DNA from: Voacanga thouarsii
Taxonomy: Eukaryota; Streptophyta; Magnoliopsida; Gentianales; Apocynaceae
Length of the DNA: 64,000 bases
NCBI GenBank assembly: GCA_026120185.1
Contig: JANUWF010001659.1
Coordinates: 1,302,001-1,366,000, forward strand
Direction of reading: 5' to 3'
Positions 50,042-61,885 of the stretch are shown piece by piece. Every line of letters begins with the position of its first letter. Position 1 is the first letter of the stretch. The notes under the pieces are model-generated. The model had not been told where the DNA came from. It saw only the letters and a list, made by a program, of their open reading frames with translations, and made no database searches. The translations under genes and the position numbers were made by a program.

Positions 50042-52045
50042 TGGCCAAATGATTTCATCAACCATGGCCATGCTTCCTTCATCTCCTTTAGACGGATTTA
50101 GGCATCTAGGGGTTTAGATTCATTCAAACCTCTTTCAAGGTATTCATCAATCAAGTAAGCCTTTTTAACCCTTCTTTTAAATTCTAGACTCGTGTCTCTA
50201 GGATGATGTTGATAGAAGATGAATCATGAATAGGGTTGAGTATATATTCTTGTGATGAGTTGAGATTGAAACATGAATATATGTATGAATATGTTGGAGA
50301 TGGGATTTTTGCATGAGTTTCTTATCTTGGTTGAATATATGTTGTTCTAGGGTTTGATGTATGTCTCCATGATCAAGTATGCTAGAGATTATGTCATCTA
50401 TGATGAATAGGAATTATATTCTTGTGTGATTATTGAAGCTATGATTATATTTATGCTAGTAATAGTTAGATCATGCCTTAGTAAGTCTAGATTTATACTT
50501 ATATACATGATTTGGATGATTTGATGAATTGAAGGATTGTATATGCTCATGATTGTGGTTAGCCATACAAATATGATCATGACCTAGTTGTCCCTAAGCT
50601 AATTTTTATTTCATGAATAAAATATTGCATAATGGGATTTTGCTAGTAATTTCCAAAAAACCCTAGGAGGGGTAAATTTCGATTATTATATATAATAAGG
50701 ATATTTTAGTCAAATAAATAATAGCTTTTGCTAGAAAATAAAATATATAGAATGATAATATCAAATAAAGCATTTTATGGAAAAAAAAATCATAATTAGT
50801 AAAATATTTATTACTAAAAATTTAATTATTATCTTTTAATCAAAACCCATTAAAAATTTATTTATTATCTTTCAAGTAAGACTCATTAAATTTATTTTCA
50901 ACTAATTTTAGTTATCAATTATTTTCTAACAACTAAATTATTAATAAATCATTATTTTACCTAATTCCACCTAGGACTCTTCATCAAATAAACCATAAAT
51001 CTTTCTTAGCAAGATTTAAACCTTCAACTTATTAGTATGTATTTTCTAAAACACTAATTATTTTAAATATCAAATTAGAATTAGCTTATAAACCCTTTTT
51101 ATTTATTATTTGGCCTTAAAGCTTGGGACACTAGGATCATGGTAGTAGTGAGTTGAGTTTGTGTTATTTGTGAAAGTCGATTTTGGACTTGATTTTCTTT
51201 TGGGATGATCTAGAAAGTGCTATAATTAATTTATATGAACTCTTTGATAGATTGAGAAGATTATCAAGGGTAGGGACCACCTTACTAGAGTTCATACCCT
51301 AAGCTTAAGGATAAGGTAAGTTCCCTTGCATTCATAAAATTGATTTTATTTTATTATCTTAGTTTGAAAGTAAGGTTGGTGAGTATCTCTTGCAAATACG
51401 AAATTTTAGCATGGTAGCTAATTTTGAAAACCTCTACATTTGGAACATTCTTATTTTGGAAACTTTCTACATTCGGAAAACTTCTAATTTTAGAAACTTC
51501 TAGATTTATAAATTTTTAAAATGTGTCAGGCATAACTTAGAAGCCAAGCATCAAACATTTTGATTTGTTTTGAATATGCAAGAGATAAATTTTTGGGCAT
51601 GCATCTAATTTTTGAAAATCAGAGCATGACTTATTTAAGCATGTGGCTCCTCCACTATGAATTTGTGGAATAAATTATTGACTTAAAACCACGCCTTCTA
51701 AAATTTTTGTACGAGTTGAAAAATGTTGTTTGGAACTGTATTGAGCTAATTTTGTGGGTTCCACCTTGGAGCCTTATGAATTGTAAAGATTGAATAACGT
51801 TGAGTACTCAATGGGGGCTAGGCCTTTATACTAGCCTTTGGTTGGTCTGGGGATATCTCTTGGCAGGTGGCCACCTCCGAGAGGTTAACTCTTTTTTATC
51901 AGGGCGTCAGTATAGAAGGTTAAGCCGTCCTCAGCTAGCGACGAGGTTCTGGTAGAATCGACGGCCGGAAGTGGGACAACCGGTTTGGATTGAGTGAGAG
52001 AGGGAGGAGTATCTCACTCGGTAGGATGTACACCTACCAGGTATT

Positions 52046-52152
52046 GGGGGTGAAGTGCTTCACAGGAGTGAGAGCCACCTCTGTGCCCTTTCACCACCTG
52101 TCGGGGGTCAAGTGCTTCACCTGGTGTGAGAGCCACCGCTGTGCCCTGTCAG
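52046..52152. repeat. Two-unit tandem repeat in LTR J
   Basis: Two units of about 57 bp begin gggggtgaagtgcttcac (52046) and gggggtcaagtgcttcac (52103). Each continues with tgagagccacc and ctgtgccctktca. Other family LTRs have a different two-unit repeat at this place (gtcagcatgccacactttgtgc type). Confidence 0.85.
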
Positions 52153-52759
52153 ATTAACTTGGTTGCTTTAATTGATGAGTTATTTTCGTGGTACTATTCT
52201 AAAGTGTCATTGGAATTTTATTCGAAGCTCAAAATCTTTTAATTATTCATATCTTTCCAAACAGAATATTTTAAGAGCATTTTGTTCCATGACTTCTCAC
52301 TACTATCTTCCAAGAAGTGAGAGTTAAATTTGTAAAGAAGGCATGACAAGCTTTTGATATACTGCTAGTGCATGCATCATGAAAAGTGTTTTGTCTTTTT
52401 AGCCCAACTCACACACGGGGCTTACTGAGATTTCTGTCTCATCACTCTTTTTACCATAATTTCAGGTTGATCCTGCTGTGGGGATGAGTAGCTAGTGTTA
52501 TCTGCCTTGGAAGAGAATGTTGTCATTTATTCTTATGTATTGCTTGGGGAGTTGAGAGTGGATAATTTTTATTTATGGATTTGTGTTTGGGAATTCATGG
52601 ATTTATTCTTGGATTTATTCTTAGGATATAATAAATTTTTGAGTTAAAGTATTATTTTAATCCGCTATTTTATTTTGGTGACCTAGTTATAAAGACCCTT
52701 TGTCATTTGGACGGGGCGACATCCCCGGCCCTGGCGGGCCTAGGTAGCGGGGTGTTACA

Positions 52760-52806
52760 AGTGGAACCAGCAACCCAAACCCAGAGCAAAAAACCCCACA
52801 ACAGAT
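52760..52806 (+). other. Short spacer with possible decayed PBS
   Basis: It begins agtggaaccagcaaccc directly after the LTR, which can be lined up with a primer-site leader (agTGGTATCAGAGCaa) with changes. It is too short to be sure. Confidence 0.3.
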
Positions 52807-54211
52807 GGAAAACCTATGTGAATAAACATACTAATGATCTCTTCTATCTCTCTCACTCGTCTCTCATGGCCGAAATCCCTCTCCTTTGGCCGGATGACTT
52901 CTTCTTCTATTATAATCATGCTCTCGCCATCTCCCTTGGACAATGTTAGACATCTAGGAGTTAAGATCTACTCTAAACTCCTTCAAAGCATTCATCAATC
53001 AAGTAAGTACCTTCAATCTTCCTTTTTTAAACTCTAGAATCATGTCTCTAGGATGATGTTGTTTGAAGGTAGATGGCGATGGGATTTGAGTATGTGTTGT
53101 TGTGATTGAATCATGAGTATATGTATGATTGTGAAGGAGATGGGATTTATGCATGGAAGGATTATATTGGTTGGTTGTATGTTGAATTGAGGTTTGATGC
53201 ATGTCATAGGTAGTATTTGTGTCAAAGCATGCTAGAGATTATGTCATCATTGGTGAATATGATTTTTATTCATGATGGATTGTTATAGCCATGATCATAT
53301 TTATGCTAGTAGATCTTAGATTATGTCTTGATAAATTTAGATCTATTCTTATATGAAAGATTTGGTTGATTTGATGAATTGAAGGATTGTGCATGTTCTT
53401 GATTCTGGTTAGCCATAGAAGTATGATCATGATCTAGTTGTTCCTAAGCTAATTTTTATTTCATGAATAAAATATTTCATAATGGGATTTTGCTAGTAAT
53501 TTCAAAAAAAAAAAACCCTGGGAGGGGTAAATTTGGATTATTATATATAATAAGGATATTTTAGTCAAATAAATAATAGCTTTTGCTAGAAAAATAAAAT
53601 ATATCGATATTATATATAAAATGATAATATCGAATAAAGACTTTTATGGAAATAATCATAATTAGTAAAATATTTATTACTAAAATTTTAATTATTATCT
53701 TTTAATCAAAACCCATTAAAAATTTATTTATTATCTTTCAAGCAAGATTCATTAAATTTATTTTCAACTAATTTTAGTTATCAATCATTTTCTAACAACT
53801 AAATTATTAATAAATCATTATTTTACCTAATTCCACATAGGACTTTTCACTAAATAAACTCTAAATTATTTTAGCAAGATTTAAACCTTCAACTTATTAG
53901 TACCTATTTCCCAAACTCTAAATATTTTAATATCAAACTACATTTATTTTATAAACCCTTTTATTTATTATCGAGCCTTAAAGCTTGCGACACTAGGGAA
54001 ATAATTGTAGTAAGTTGAGTTAGTTTTATTTGTGAAAGTGAATCTTTGGCTTGAGTTTGATTGTGGTTTGTAATTACTGCATGCGGGGTTAGGTCAGCTG
54101 TTGGAGACCTTTGTTGTGAGCAAGGATCAGGTAAGGTCCTGCATAAAATCTGTTTGATGAAATATGATATTTTTTATGGCAAGCCAAATGTAGAGTGCAT
54201 GGTCACTCATT
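52807..54211 (+). repeat. Chromovirus LTR fragment K, sense
   Basis: It begins in the middle of the LTR (gaaaacctatgtgaataaac, near the CT-tract position) and follows the family to atggtcactcatt. About 45 bases of unknown origin (54212-54255) separate it from fragment L. Confidence 0.8.
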
Positions 54212-54285
54212 AGTATTTTTATGTTTTGGATTTTTTCCTTTTCACATTGCTTAGGAAAATATTTTTAGGGGGAAAATACGAACAA

Positions 54286-54349
54286 GAGTTGTTGTGGTTT
54301 AGTGGTTAGAGCCTTAGAATTAATTCTTGAGGTCTTGGGTTCAAATTCC
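54286..54349 (+). other. tRNA-like block in LTR L (clearest copy)
   Basis: A-box-like TGGTTTAGTGG at 54295-54305 is followed by TTAGAGCC, and B-box-like GGTTCAAATTCC is at 54338-54349. The order and spacing are those of a tRNA D-arm, anticodon arm and T-arm. A short T-stem (tggg/tcca) can form; the acceptor stem cannot be found. Five LTRs in the window carry it at the same place about 0.25 kb from the LTR start, in LTR sense. It may be a captured tRNA-derived SINE head with an RNA polymerase III promoter. Confidence 0.6.
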
Positions 54350-54992
54350 ATCATAGGAGCTATAGCTTAGTTAAATTTTATTTTTGCTTGAGAAGTATCG
54401 TTTTCGGCCTTAGTGGTGTTTGGAGTAGGGTAAAGATGTTGTCCTATGAGAGACAAGATAGGAGTCTTCAAATCCTACTCTTTTGCTATACACAAAATTC
54501 CTAAGAGGAATTCATTTCCTCTTGATCCTTAATTTTTCCTATTTTTCAATTCATTAGTTTGTTCATTTTGTTCAAGCCAATTTTATTCTAGAAAAATTCT
54601 AGCAATGTGCGGTGGCTTTGAAGGTTCGAAATGTCTTAGTAAAAGACATCATATGGAACGAAACAATGGAAGAGGGGGAAAGATTTCTAGTGAATTAAAT
54701 TCCTTAGTTAACTTTCTAAAAATTCACTCTAGCTAGTTCATCTTCCTTCTTGGAATGAGCTGAAATTTTCCAGCTTATTGTGCCTTCAAAATGTCGTGTT
54801 TCTTAGCTAATATTCCCTCCCAAATGCTTCCAGAAAAATGGTCTTTAGGATCAGTTCGCAATCTGAATTTTTCTGGCCATTTTCGGACTGCTCAAAGCTG
54901 GAGCAAAAACAGAAAAAATTCCTCTACAAATCGCCACTTTGAGAGTCCAAAACCAAGCTATATTCTTCCAGATTTTGTTCAGCACCTTAGCC

Positions 54993-55205
54993 ATGTTTTT
55001 CCTCCATGAAGAAGGCTGGAAACCAGCCTTGAAAGCCCCTGAAATTCCCCTTCAAACTCTCTGCAAGATGGCTGGAAATGGCAGCCGAAAATCTGTCCAG
55101 AAAATTCTACCCAGCGAAAATTCTGTGCAGGAAAATTTTCCAGCTTTGTTCCTTATTTCCCTTCCATCCAAAACACCAACCTTATTCTGCATAAACCTTC
55201 CTTAA
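54993..55205 (+). other. Recurrent 70-codon open frame in the LTR, copy L
   Basis: Same ATG and stop as copy J. The second half differs strongly (NGSRKSVQKILPSENS), yet length and frame are kept. Confidence 0.25.
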
Positions 55206-55986
55206 ACCTTCAGTAACAAAGCTCCATTGTTCCCCTTAAGCTTCTGCACGAAACTCAGCCATGGCTGTCTGAAAATCTCTCCAACAAATCCCTACAATTA
55301 TGCTTGATTAATTACCAAAATTCCAGCCACCATAGTTTAGCAACTTTCCATAAAATATATCTCAACCAACCAGACCTTCTCTTCACCATTATACTCCATG
55401 ATTTTGGCCACCCTAAGCCTCCTTCAACCAGCTCTCATTCAGCCAAAACACTGTCAGAAATTTGTCCATGGCAGACTTCTAAAAGCTCTACCATAATCAA
55501 AGAGATTCTTGTGATATCCAGTTTCCAAATTTGCTTCCCAAAAATATTCTTCAAGGATTGTAACAACTACCCTTTCCTTTTCCCTTCCAAATCAGAGAAT
55601 CAACCTCCTAAACCCTACAGAAATTTGGCCAGCCCTAGTTCTCACAGAATTTCGGTAGCTGCAAATCAAATTCTCTCAAATTCCTTCAACCTTCAAGAAC
55701 ACACACACTACACCAAAAACACATACTCCTTCCTTTCACCTAATACCTCTCCAAATCACTTCAAACTACCTCTAAAAATTCCAGATTTCATCTATTCATT
55801 GCTGTGAGCCCATCCGTACCATTTTTAACATCAAACTCCAAAATCCAACTTGCACTTTTGGATCAAAAACCAGAAATTTTGTGAAGGCTCAAGAACACCT
55901 TCAAGGCAGGATTATTCAATCAACTTCATCTTCGCTGATCTTCAATCTCTAATGAACATATATGTGTTTAAGCATGCTAATGAGCC

Positions 55987-56017
55987 TTCTTCTTCTTCTT
56001 CTTCTTCTTCTTCTTCT

Positions 56018-56044
<27 letters not shown>
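55987..56044. repeat. (CTT)n-(CT)n compound microsatellite in LTR L
   Basis: About 11 CTT units followed by about 12 CT units at the family-conserved microsatellite site. It gives a Ser-rich open frame that is not a gene. Confidence 0.9.
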
Positions 56045-56048
<4 letters not shown>

Positions 56049-57807
56049 CGAATGGTTTCTTCTCCATGGCCATTCTTCCTTCATCTCCTTTGGACGGATT
56101 TAGGCATCTAGGGGTTGAGATTCATTCGAAACTCTTTCAAGGTATTCATCAATCAAGTAAGCCTTGTTAACCCTTCTTTTAAATTCTAGATTCATGTCTC
56201 TATGGTGATGTTGATAGAAGGTGGATTGTTGATAGGATTTCAGTATGTATTGTTGGGATTGAAGCATGAATATATGTATGAATATTAAGGAGATGGGATT
56301 TATGCATGGATGGATTATCTTGGTTGATTGTATGATGATTTGAGGTTTAATGCATGTCTCCATGTCATAGGTAGTATTTTGTGATGAAGTATGCTAGAGA
56401 TTATGTCACCTTTGGTGAATAGGATTTATATTCATGTTAGATTATTGAAGCCATAATCATATTTATGCTAGAAAATGTTAGATCATGTCTTGATATCGTT
56501 AGATCTATGCTTATATGCAAGATTTGGATAATTTGATGAATTGAAGGGTTGTAAATGTTCATGATTGTGGTTAGTAATAGAACTATGGTCATGATCTAGT
56601 TGTCCCTAAGCTAATTTTATTTCTTCAATAAAATATTTAATATTATGATTTTTGGCTAGTAATTTCAAAGACCCTAGGAGGGGTAGATTTGGAATATTAT
56701 ATATATAATAAGGATATTTTAGTCAAATAAATAATAGCTTTTACTAGAAAAAAATGTATAGATATTATATATAAAACAATAGTATCAAATAAAGCCTTTT
56801 ATGAAAATAATCATAATAAGTAAAATATTTACTATAAAAATTTAATTATTATCTTTTAACCAAAACCTACTAAAATTTATTTAGTATCTCTCAATCAAGA
56901 CTCATTAAAATTTATTTTCAACTAATTTTAATTATCAATTATTTTCTAGCAATTAATTATTAATAAATTATTATTTTACCTAGTATCACCTGGGAACTTC
57001 TCATCAAATAAACTCTAAATTATTTTAGCAAGATTCAAACCTTCAACTTATCAGTACTTATTTCCCAAAACACTAATTATTTTAAATATCAAATTATCCT
57101 TAGCCTATAAACCTATTTATTTATTGAGTGACCTTAAAGCTTGGGACACTAGGATCATGATAGTAGTAAGTTGAGTAGTTTTAAAATTTAGGAAGTGGAT
57201 TGTGGCTTGAAATTGATTGTGTTTTGTATTTGCCCATGCGGGGTTAGGTCAGCTGTTGGAGACCTTTGTTGTGAGCAAGGATCTGGTAAGCTCCTGCATA
57301 AAACCTATTTGATGAAAAATGATTTTTTTTATGGCAAGCCAAATGTAGAGTGCTTGGTCACTCATTTCTGTAAAGGCATTTGAGGATTATTTCCATTCTC
57401 ATTTCAGACAAATAAATTATTTGTAAATCAAGGGGCGGTTTTATTCAAAACCTAAAATTCTTTCTAAAACCAGTTTTGCCCCAAACTTTGGAAAACCTTA
57501 ATTTCCATTTTCAAGTGGAACTATGTCTTGTTCAATTTTCCCAAGTGGGAAACGTTACGTTGAGTACTCAATAAGAGTAGGCTAGTAGTACTAGTTTTGA
57601 AGAGAAAGAGTGAGTCTTCTGGCAAGAGGCCACCTCCAAAAGATAAGCTCAACTTAGAGAAACGTCAGTACTACTTAGTCATGCCGGTCCGAGATAGCAG
57701 TGTTCTTTTCAGTCAAGTGACTCTGTTATGCCGGAATGGACACCCAGTTGTTGTTTGGGTATAGAGAAGGAGGAGTATCTTACCTGATAGGCCGATCACC
57801 TACCTTT

Positions 57808-58190
57808 TGTCAGTTTGCACAAAGTGTGGCATTCTGACCGGCAATATGCACAAAGTGTGGCATACTGACCATGTGGACATGGGGCCCAACATGTGGTAAC
57901 CCATTACCACCCTTTTTGAGTGGTTGATTTTATTGTACCTGTATGGTTTGAAAGCCAAAACGCCACTCTTGTTTTTGAACATCATTCATTGCTTGCCAGT
58001 ATTTCTTTTGTTAGTCTGCACAAAGTATGGCATTCTAACCGTTGTATGGTTATGGGGCCCAACGTGTAGTAACTCATGACCACCTTTATGAGTGGTTGAT
58101 TTTATTGTGTACTTGTATGGTTTCAAAAAGAGGAAAACACCACTCTTGCTTTTGACTAATGTTTATTGCTTGCCAATATTTCTCTTATAA
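57808..58190. repeat. Tandem duplication of about 0.2 kb in LTR L
   Basis: Unit one (57808-58009) and unit two (58010-58190) each start with a cagtttgcacaaagtgtggc-like phrase. They continue through ggggcccaac, gagtggttgattttattg and gccactcttg to attgcttgcca. Confidence 0.8.
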
Positions 58191-59669
58191 AAATTTCACA
58201 CTTTGCATCCACGAACTGTTTTCACTGAACACCCAAAGCACACACGGACTTACTGAGATTTCTGTCTCATCACCTTTTTACCATGATTTCAGGTCGATCC
58301 TGCTGTGGGGATGAGTAGCTAGTGTTATCTGCCTTGGAAGAGAATGTTGTCTTTTATTTTTATGTATTGCTTTGGGGAGTTGAGAATGGATGATTTAAGC
58401 TTAGGGTATGAACTTTAGTAAGTTGGTCCCTACCCTTGACAATCTTCTAAATCTATCAAAGAGTTCATATAAATTAATTACAGCACTTTCTAGATCATCC
58501 CAAAAGAAAATCAAGTCCAAAATCGACTTTCACAAATAAAACAAACTCAACTCACTACTACCATGATCCTAGTGTCCCAAGCTTTAAGGCCAAATAATAA
58601 ATAAAAAGGGTTTATAAGCTAAGTCTAGTTTGATATTTAAAATAATTAGTTTTTGGAAAATACGTACTAATAAGTTGAAGGTTTAAATCTTGCTAAAAAA
58701 GATTTAGAATTTATTTGATGAAGAGTCCTAGGTGGAATTAGGTAAAATAATGATTTACTAATAATTTAGTTGTTAAAAAATAATTGAAAACTAAAATTAG
58801 TTGAAAATAAATTTAATGAGTCTTGTTTGAAAAATAATAAATAAATTTTTAATGGGTTTTGATTAAAAGATAATAATTAAATTTTTAGTAATAAATATTT
58901 TACTAATTATGATTATTTCCATAAAAGGCTTTATTTGATATTATCATTCTATGTATAATATTTATATATTTTATTTTCTAGCAAAAGCTATTATTTATTT
59001 GACTAAAATATCCTTATTATATATAATAATCGAAATTTACCCCTCCTAGGATTTTTTGGAAATTACTAGCAAAATCCCATTATGAAATATTTTATTCTTG
59101 AAATAAAAATTAGCTTAGGGACAACTAGGTCATGATCATATTTCTATGGCTAACCACACAATCATGAGCATATACAATCCTTCAACTCATCAAATCATCC
59201 AAATCATGTATATTAGCATAGATCTAGACTTATTAAGGCATGATCAAACTATTACTAGCATAAATATAATCATAGCTTCAATAATCACACAAGAATATAA
59301 TTCCTATTCATCATAGATGACATAATCTCTAGCATACTTGGTCATGGAGACATACATCAAACCTTAGAACACCATATATTCAACCAAGATAAGCAACTCA
59401 TGCAAAAATCCTATCTCCAACATATTCATACATATATTCATGCTTCAATCTGAACTCATCACAACAATACATACTCAACCCTATTCATGATTCATCTTCT
59501 ATCAACATCATCCTAGAGACATGAGTCTAGAATTTAAAAGAAGGGTTAAAAAGGCTTACTTGATTGATTAATACCTTGAAGGAGTTTCGAATGAATCTAA
59601 ACCCCTAGATGCCTAAATCCATCCAAAGGAGATGAAGGAAGCATGGCCATGGTTGATGAAATCATTCGG

Positions 59670-59672
<3 letters not shown>

Positions 59673-59709
<37 letters not shown>
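59673..59709. repeat. (GA)n microsatellite in LTR M
   Basis: About 18 units at the family-conserved position. Confidence 0.9.
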
Positions 59710-59716
<7 letters not shown>

Positions 59717-60509
59717 GAAGAGAGTCCACTAGCATGTTTAAACACATATATATTCATTAGAGTTCAAAGATTAGTGAAGATGAAGTTGATGGAACAAACC
59801 TAACTTGAATGTGTTCTTGAGCCTTCACAAAATTTCTGGTTTTTGATCCAAAAGTGCAAGTTGGATTTTGGAGTTTGATGTTAAAAATGGTACGGATGGA
59901 CTCACAGCAATGAATAGATGAAATCTGAAATTTTTAGAGGTAGTTTGAAGTGATTTGGAGAGGTATTAGGTGAAAGGAAGGAATATGTATTCTTGGTGTA
60001 CTATGTGTTCTTGAAGGTTGAAGAGAGTAGACAGCTTTTGGATAGAGGCTGCCGAAATTCTATGAGGATTAGGGTTGCCGATTTTCTGTAGTGTTTAGGT
60101 AGATGTTTTTTCTGGTTTGGAAGGGAAAAGGAAAGGCTAGTTGTTGGAATCCTTGAAGAATATTTTTATAAAGAAAATTTGGAAACTAAATATTTAAGAA
60201 TATCTTTGATTATGGAAGAGCTCTTGGAAATCTGCCATGGCCGACTGCTTGTGCAGAATTTTGGCTAGATGAAAGCTGGTTGAAGGAGGCTAATGGTGGC
60301 TAAAATTAAGGAGTCTAATGGTGAGGGGAAGGTCTGGTTGTTTGAGGTATATTTTATGGAAAGTTGTTAAATCATGGTGGCTGGAATTTTGGTGTCCAAA
60401 TCAAGGCATGATTGCAGAATTTTTTTTTTTTTTGGAAACCTTTTTGGCAGCCACGGTTGGATTTTCGTGCAGAACTTAGGGAAGACAATGGAGTTCAGTT
60501 AATGGAGGT

Positions 60510-60722
60510 TTAAGGGTGGTTTGTACAGAAAAAGGATGGAGTTTCAGCTAGGGTTGAATTAGGAAACAAAGTCGGACAAAATTCTGCACAACATTTTTGC
60601 AAAGCTGGAATTTCCTGGGCAGTTTTCGGCTGCCCTTTTCTAGGCGATTTGAAGAGGCTTTGAAGGGGAATTTCTAGGGCTTTCAAGGCTGGTTTCCAAC
60701 CTACTTCATGGAGGAAAAACAT
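60510..60722 (-). other. Recurrent 70-codon open frame in the LTR, copy M
   Basis: ATG at 60722, stop at 60510; closely like copy J. Confidence 0.25.
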
Positions 60723-61355
60723 GGCTAAGGTGCTGAACAAAAATTGGAAGGAAACAGCTTGGTTTTGGACCTCCAAAGCTGCGAATTTGCCCAGAAATGT
60801 TTTTGGTTTTGCACAGTATTTGTGCAGACCGAAAATGGCCAGAAAAATTCAGATTTCAAGCTGATCAAAAGGGCCATTTTCTGGAAGCATTTGGGAGGGA
60901 ATAATGGCTAAGAATTTCGACACCTTGAAGGCACAAGAAGCTGGAAAATTTCAATTCAATACATGAAGGGAAATGAACCTAGCTAGAGTGAATTTTTAGA
61001 AAGTTCACTAAGGAATTTAATTCACTCGAAATCCTTCCATTGTTTCGGTCCATAAGATGTCTTTTACTAAGAAATTTTGAACCTTCAAAGCCACAGCACA
61101 TTGCTGAAATTTTTCTAGAATAAAATTGGCTTGAACGAAATGAACAAACTAATGAATTGAGAAACAGGAAAAATTAAGGATCAAGAGGAAATGAATTCCT
61201 CTTAGGAATTTTGTATAGAGCAAAAAAGTAGGGTTTGAAGACTCCTGTCATGTCTCTCATAGGACACCATCTCTACCAACTCCGAACACCACTAAGGCCA
61301 ACAATGATACTTCCCAAGCAAAAATAAAATTTAATCATGCTATAGCTCTAATAAT

Positions 61356-61429
61356 GGAATTTGAATCCAAGACCTCAAGAATCAATTCTAAGGCTCTAAC
61401 CACTACACCACAACAACTCTTGTTCTTAT
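61356..61429 (-). other. tRNA-like block in LTR M
   Basis: The minus strand reads gttgttgtggtgtagtgg, ttagagcc and, further on, ggattcaaattcc. The B-box has one extra change. Confidence 0.5.
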
Positions 61430-61663
61430 TTCCTCTCTAAAAATATTTTCCTATTCAATCCTCAAGCTATCTCCCTTTTTCCACCTTAGGTAAAAATTAC
61501 CATTTTGCCTTTCCCACTCAATAATCACAATCAAGCCCTCTAGACTATAAAACACAAATTCAATGCACATAAAACCATATAAAAATATATTTAATCATGA
61601 AATAAAATGTGATTTGCATCGCAACCCCCTTACTCTAAGGTTGGTTTCGACTGGGATTTCACA

Positions 61664-61678
61664 TCCTCCCCCCTTTAG
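61664..61678 (-). other. Chromovirus polypurine tract (antisense copy)
   Basis: The minus strand reads CTAAAGGGGGGAGGA before the LTR start TGTGAAATCCC. Confidence 0.85.
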
Positions 61679-61708
61679 AAGAATTTCCTCCCGAAATTCA
61701 AGCGTACT

Positions 61709-61849
61709 CTATTTCAGCTCGGGATACTTCCATTTAACCCACTCTTCCAATTCCCACGTGGCATCCTGCGTGCCATGATGCTCCCATTGAACCTTGACCA
61801 TCGAGTCTATGCAATTTCGACCCATCACATCCCCATTAATATGGCCGAT
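61709..61849 (-). pseudogene. Chromodomain tail of integrase, antisense copy
   Basis: The 46-residue open reading ends VKVQWEHHGTQDATWELEEW, then VKWKYPELK and stop. The aromatic and ATWE positions fit the second half of a chromodomain. This copy has no internal stop, unlike 47890-48030. Upstream (higher coordinates) pol is missing and the sequence passes within about 40 bases to gag, so an internal deletion joined the two ends of the element. Confidence 0.85.
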
Positions 61850-61885
61850 CCAATTTCACATAGCGATGCGCAGGATTAGAATAAA

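Larger units (their letters stand above)
48077..52759 (+). repeat. Full chromovirus LTR J, sense
   Basis: It runs from TGTGAAACTCCAGTCG to TAGCGGGGTGTTACA, 4683 bp, and is the only complete LTR of this family in sense orientation here. It sits after a PPT, so it acted as a 3' LTR. The next bases (agtggaaccagcaaccc) look like a decayed PBS, which would suit a 5' LTR. Its 51180-52400 part differs from LTR C and contains a two-unit tandem repeat, so it is a different subtype in the R/U5 half. A CT tract is at 50021-50040. Confidence 0.88.
54256..58394 (+). repeat. Chromovirus LTR fragment L, sense
   Basis: It starts about 0.2 kb inside the LTR (aaaatatttttagg) and follows the family to ggggagttgagaatggatgattt, about 0.2 kb short of the end. 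It resembles LTR C in the R/U5 half, including the tcagtttgcacaaagtgtggc repeats. It faces fragment M tail to tail at 58394. Confidence 0.82.
58395..61663 (-). repeat. Chromovirus LTR fragment M, antisense
   Basis: It begins taagcttagggtatgaac, the reverse of 51300-51317 in LTR J. It runs to the LTR start, read as ...GATTTCACA at 61663, and so covers about the first 3.2 kb of the LTR. It carries the J-type sequence at its inner end. It is followed by a PPT and chromodomain tail, so it was the 3' LTR of an antisense element. Confidence 0.85.

Noticed and set aside
54286..54349. A functional tRNA gene
   Set aside because: No acceptor stem pairs, the anticodon arm is poor, and the block is embedded in every copy of an LTR.
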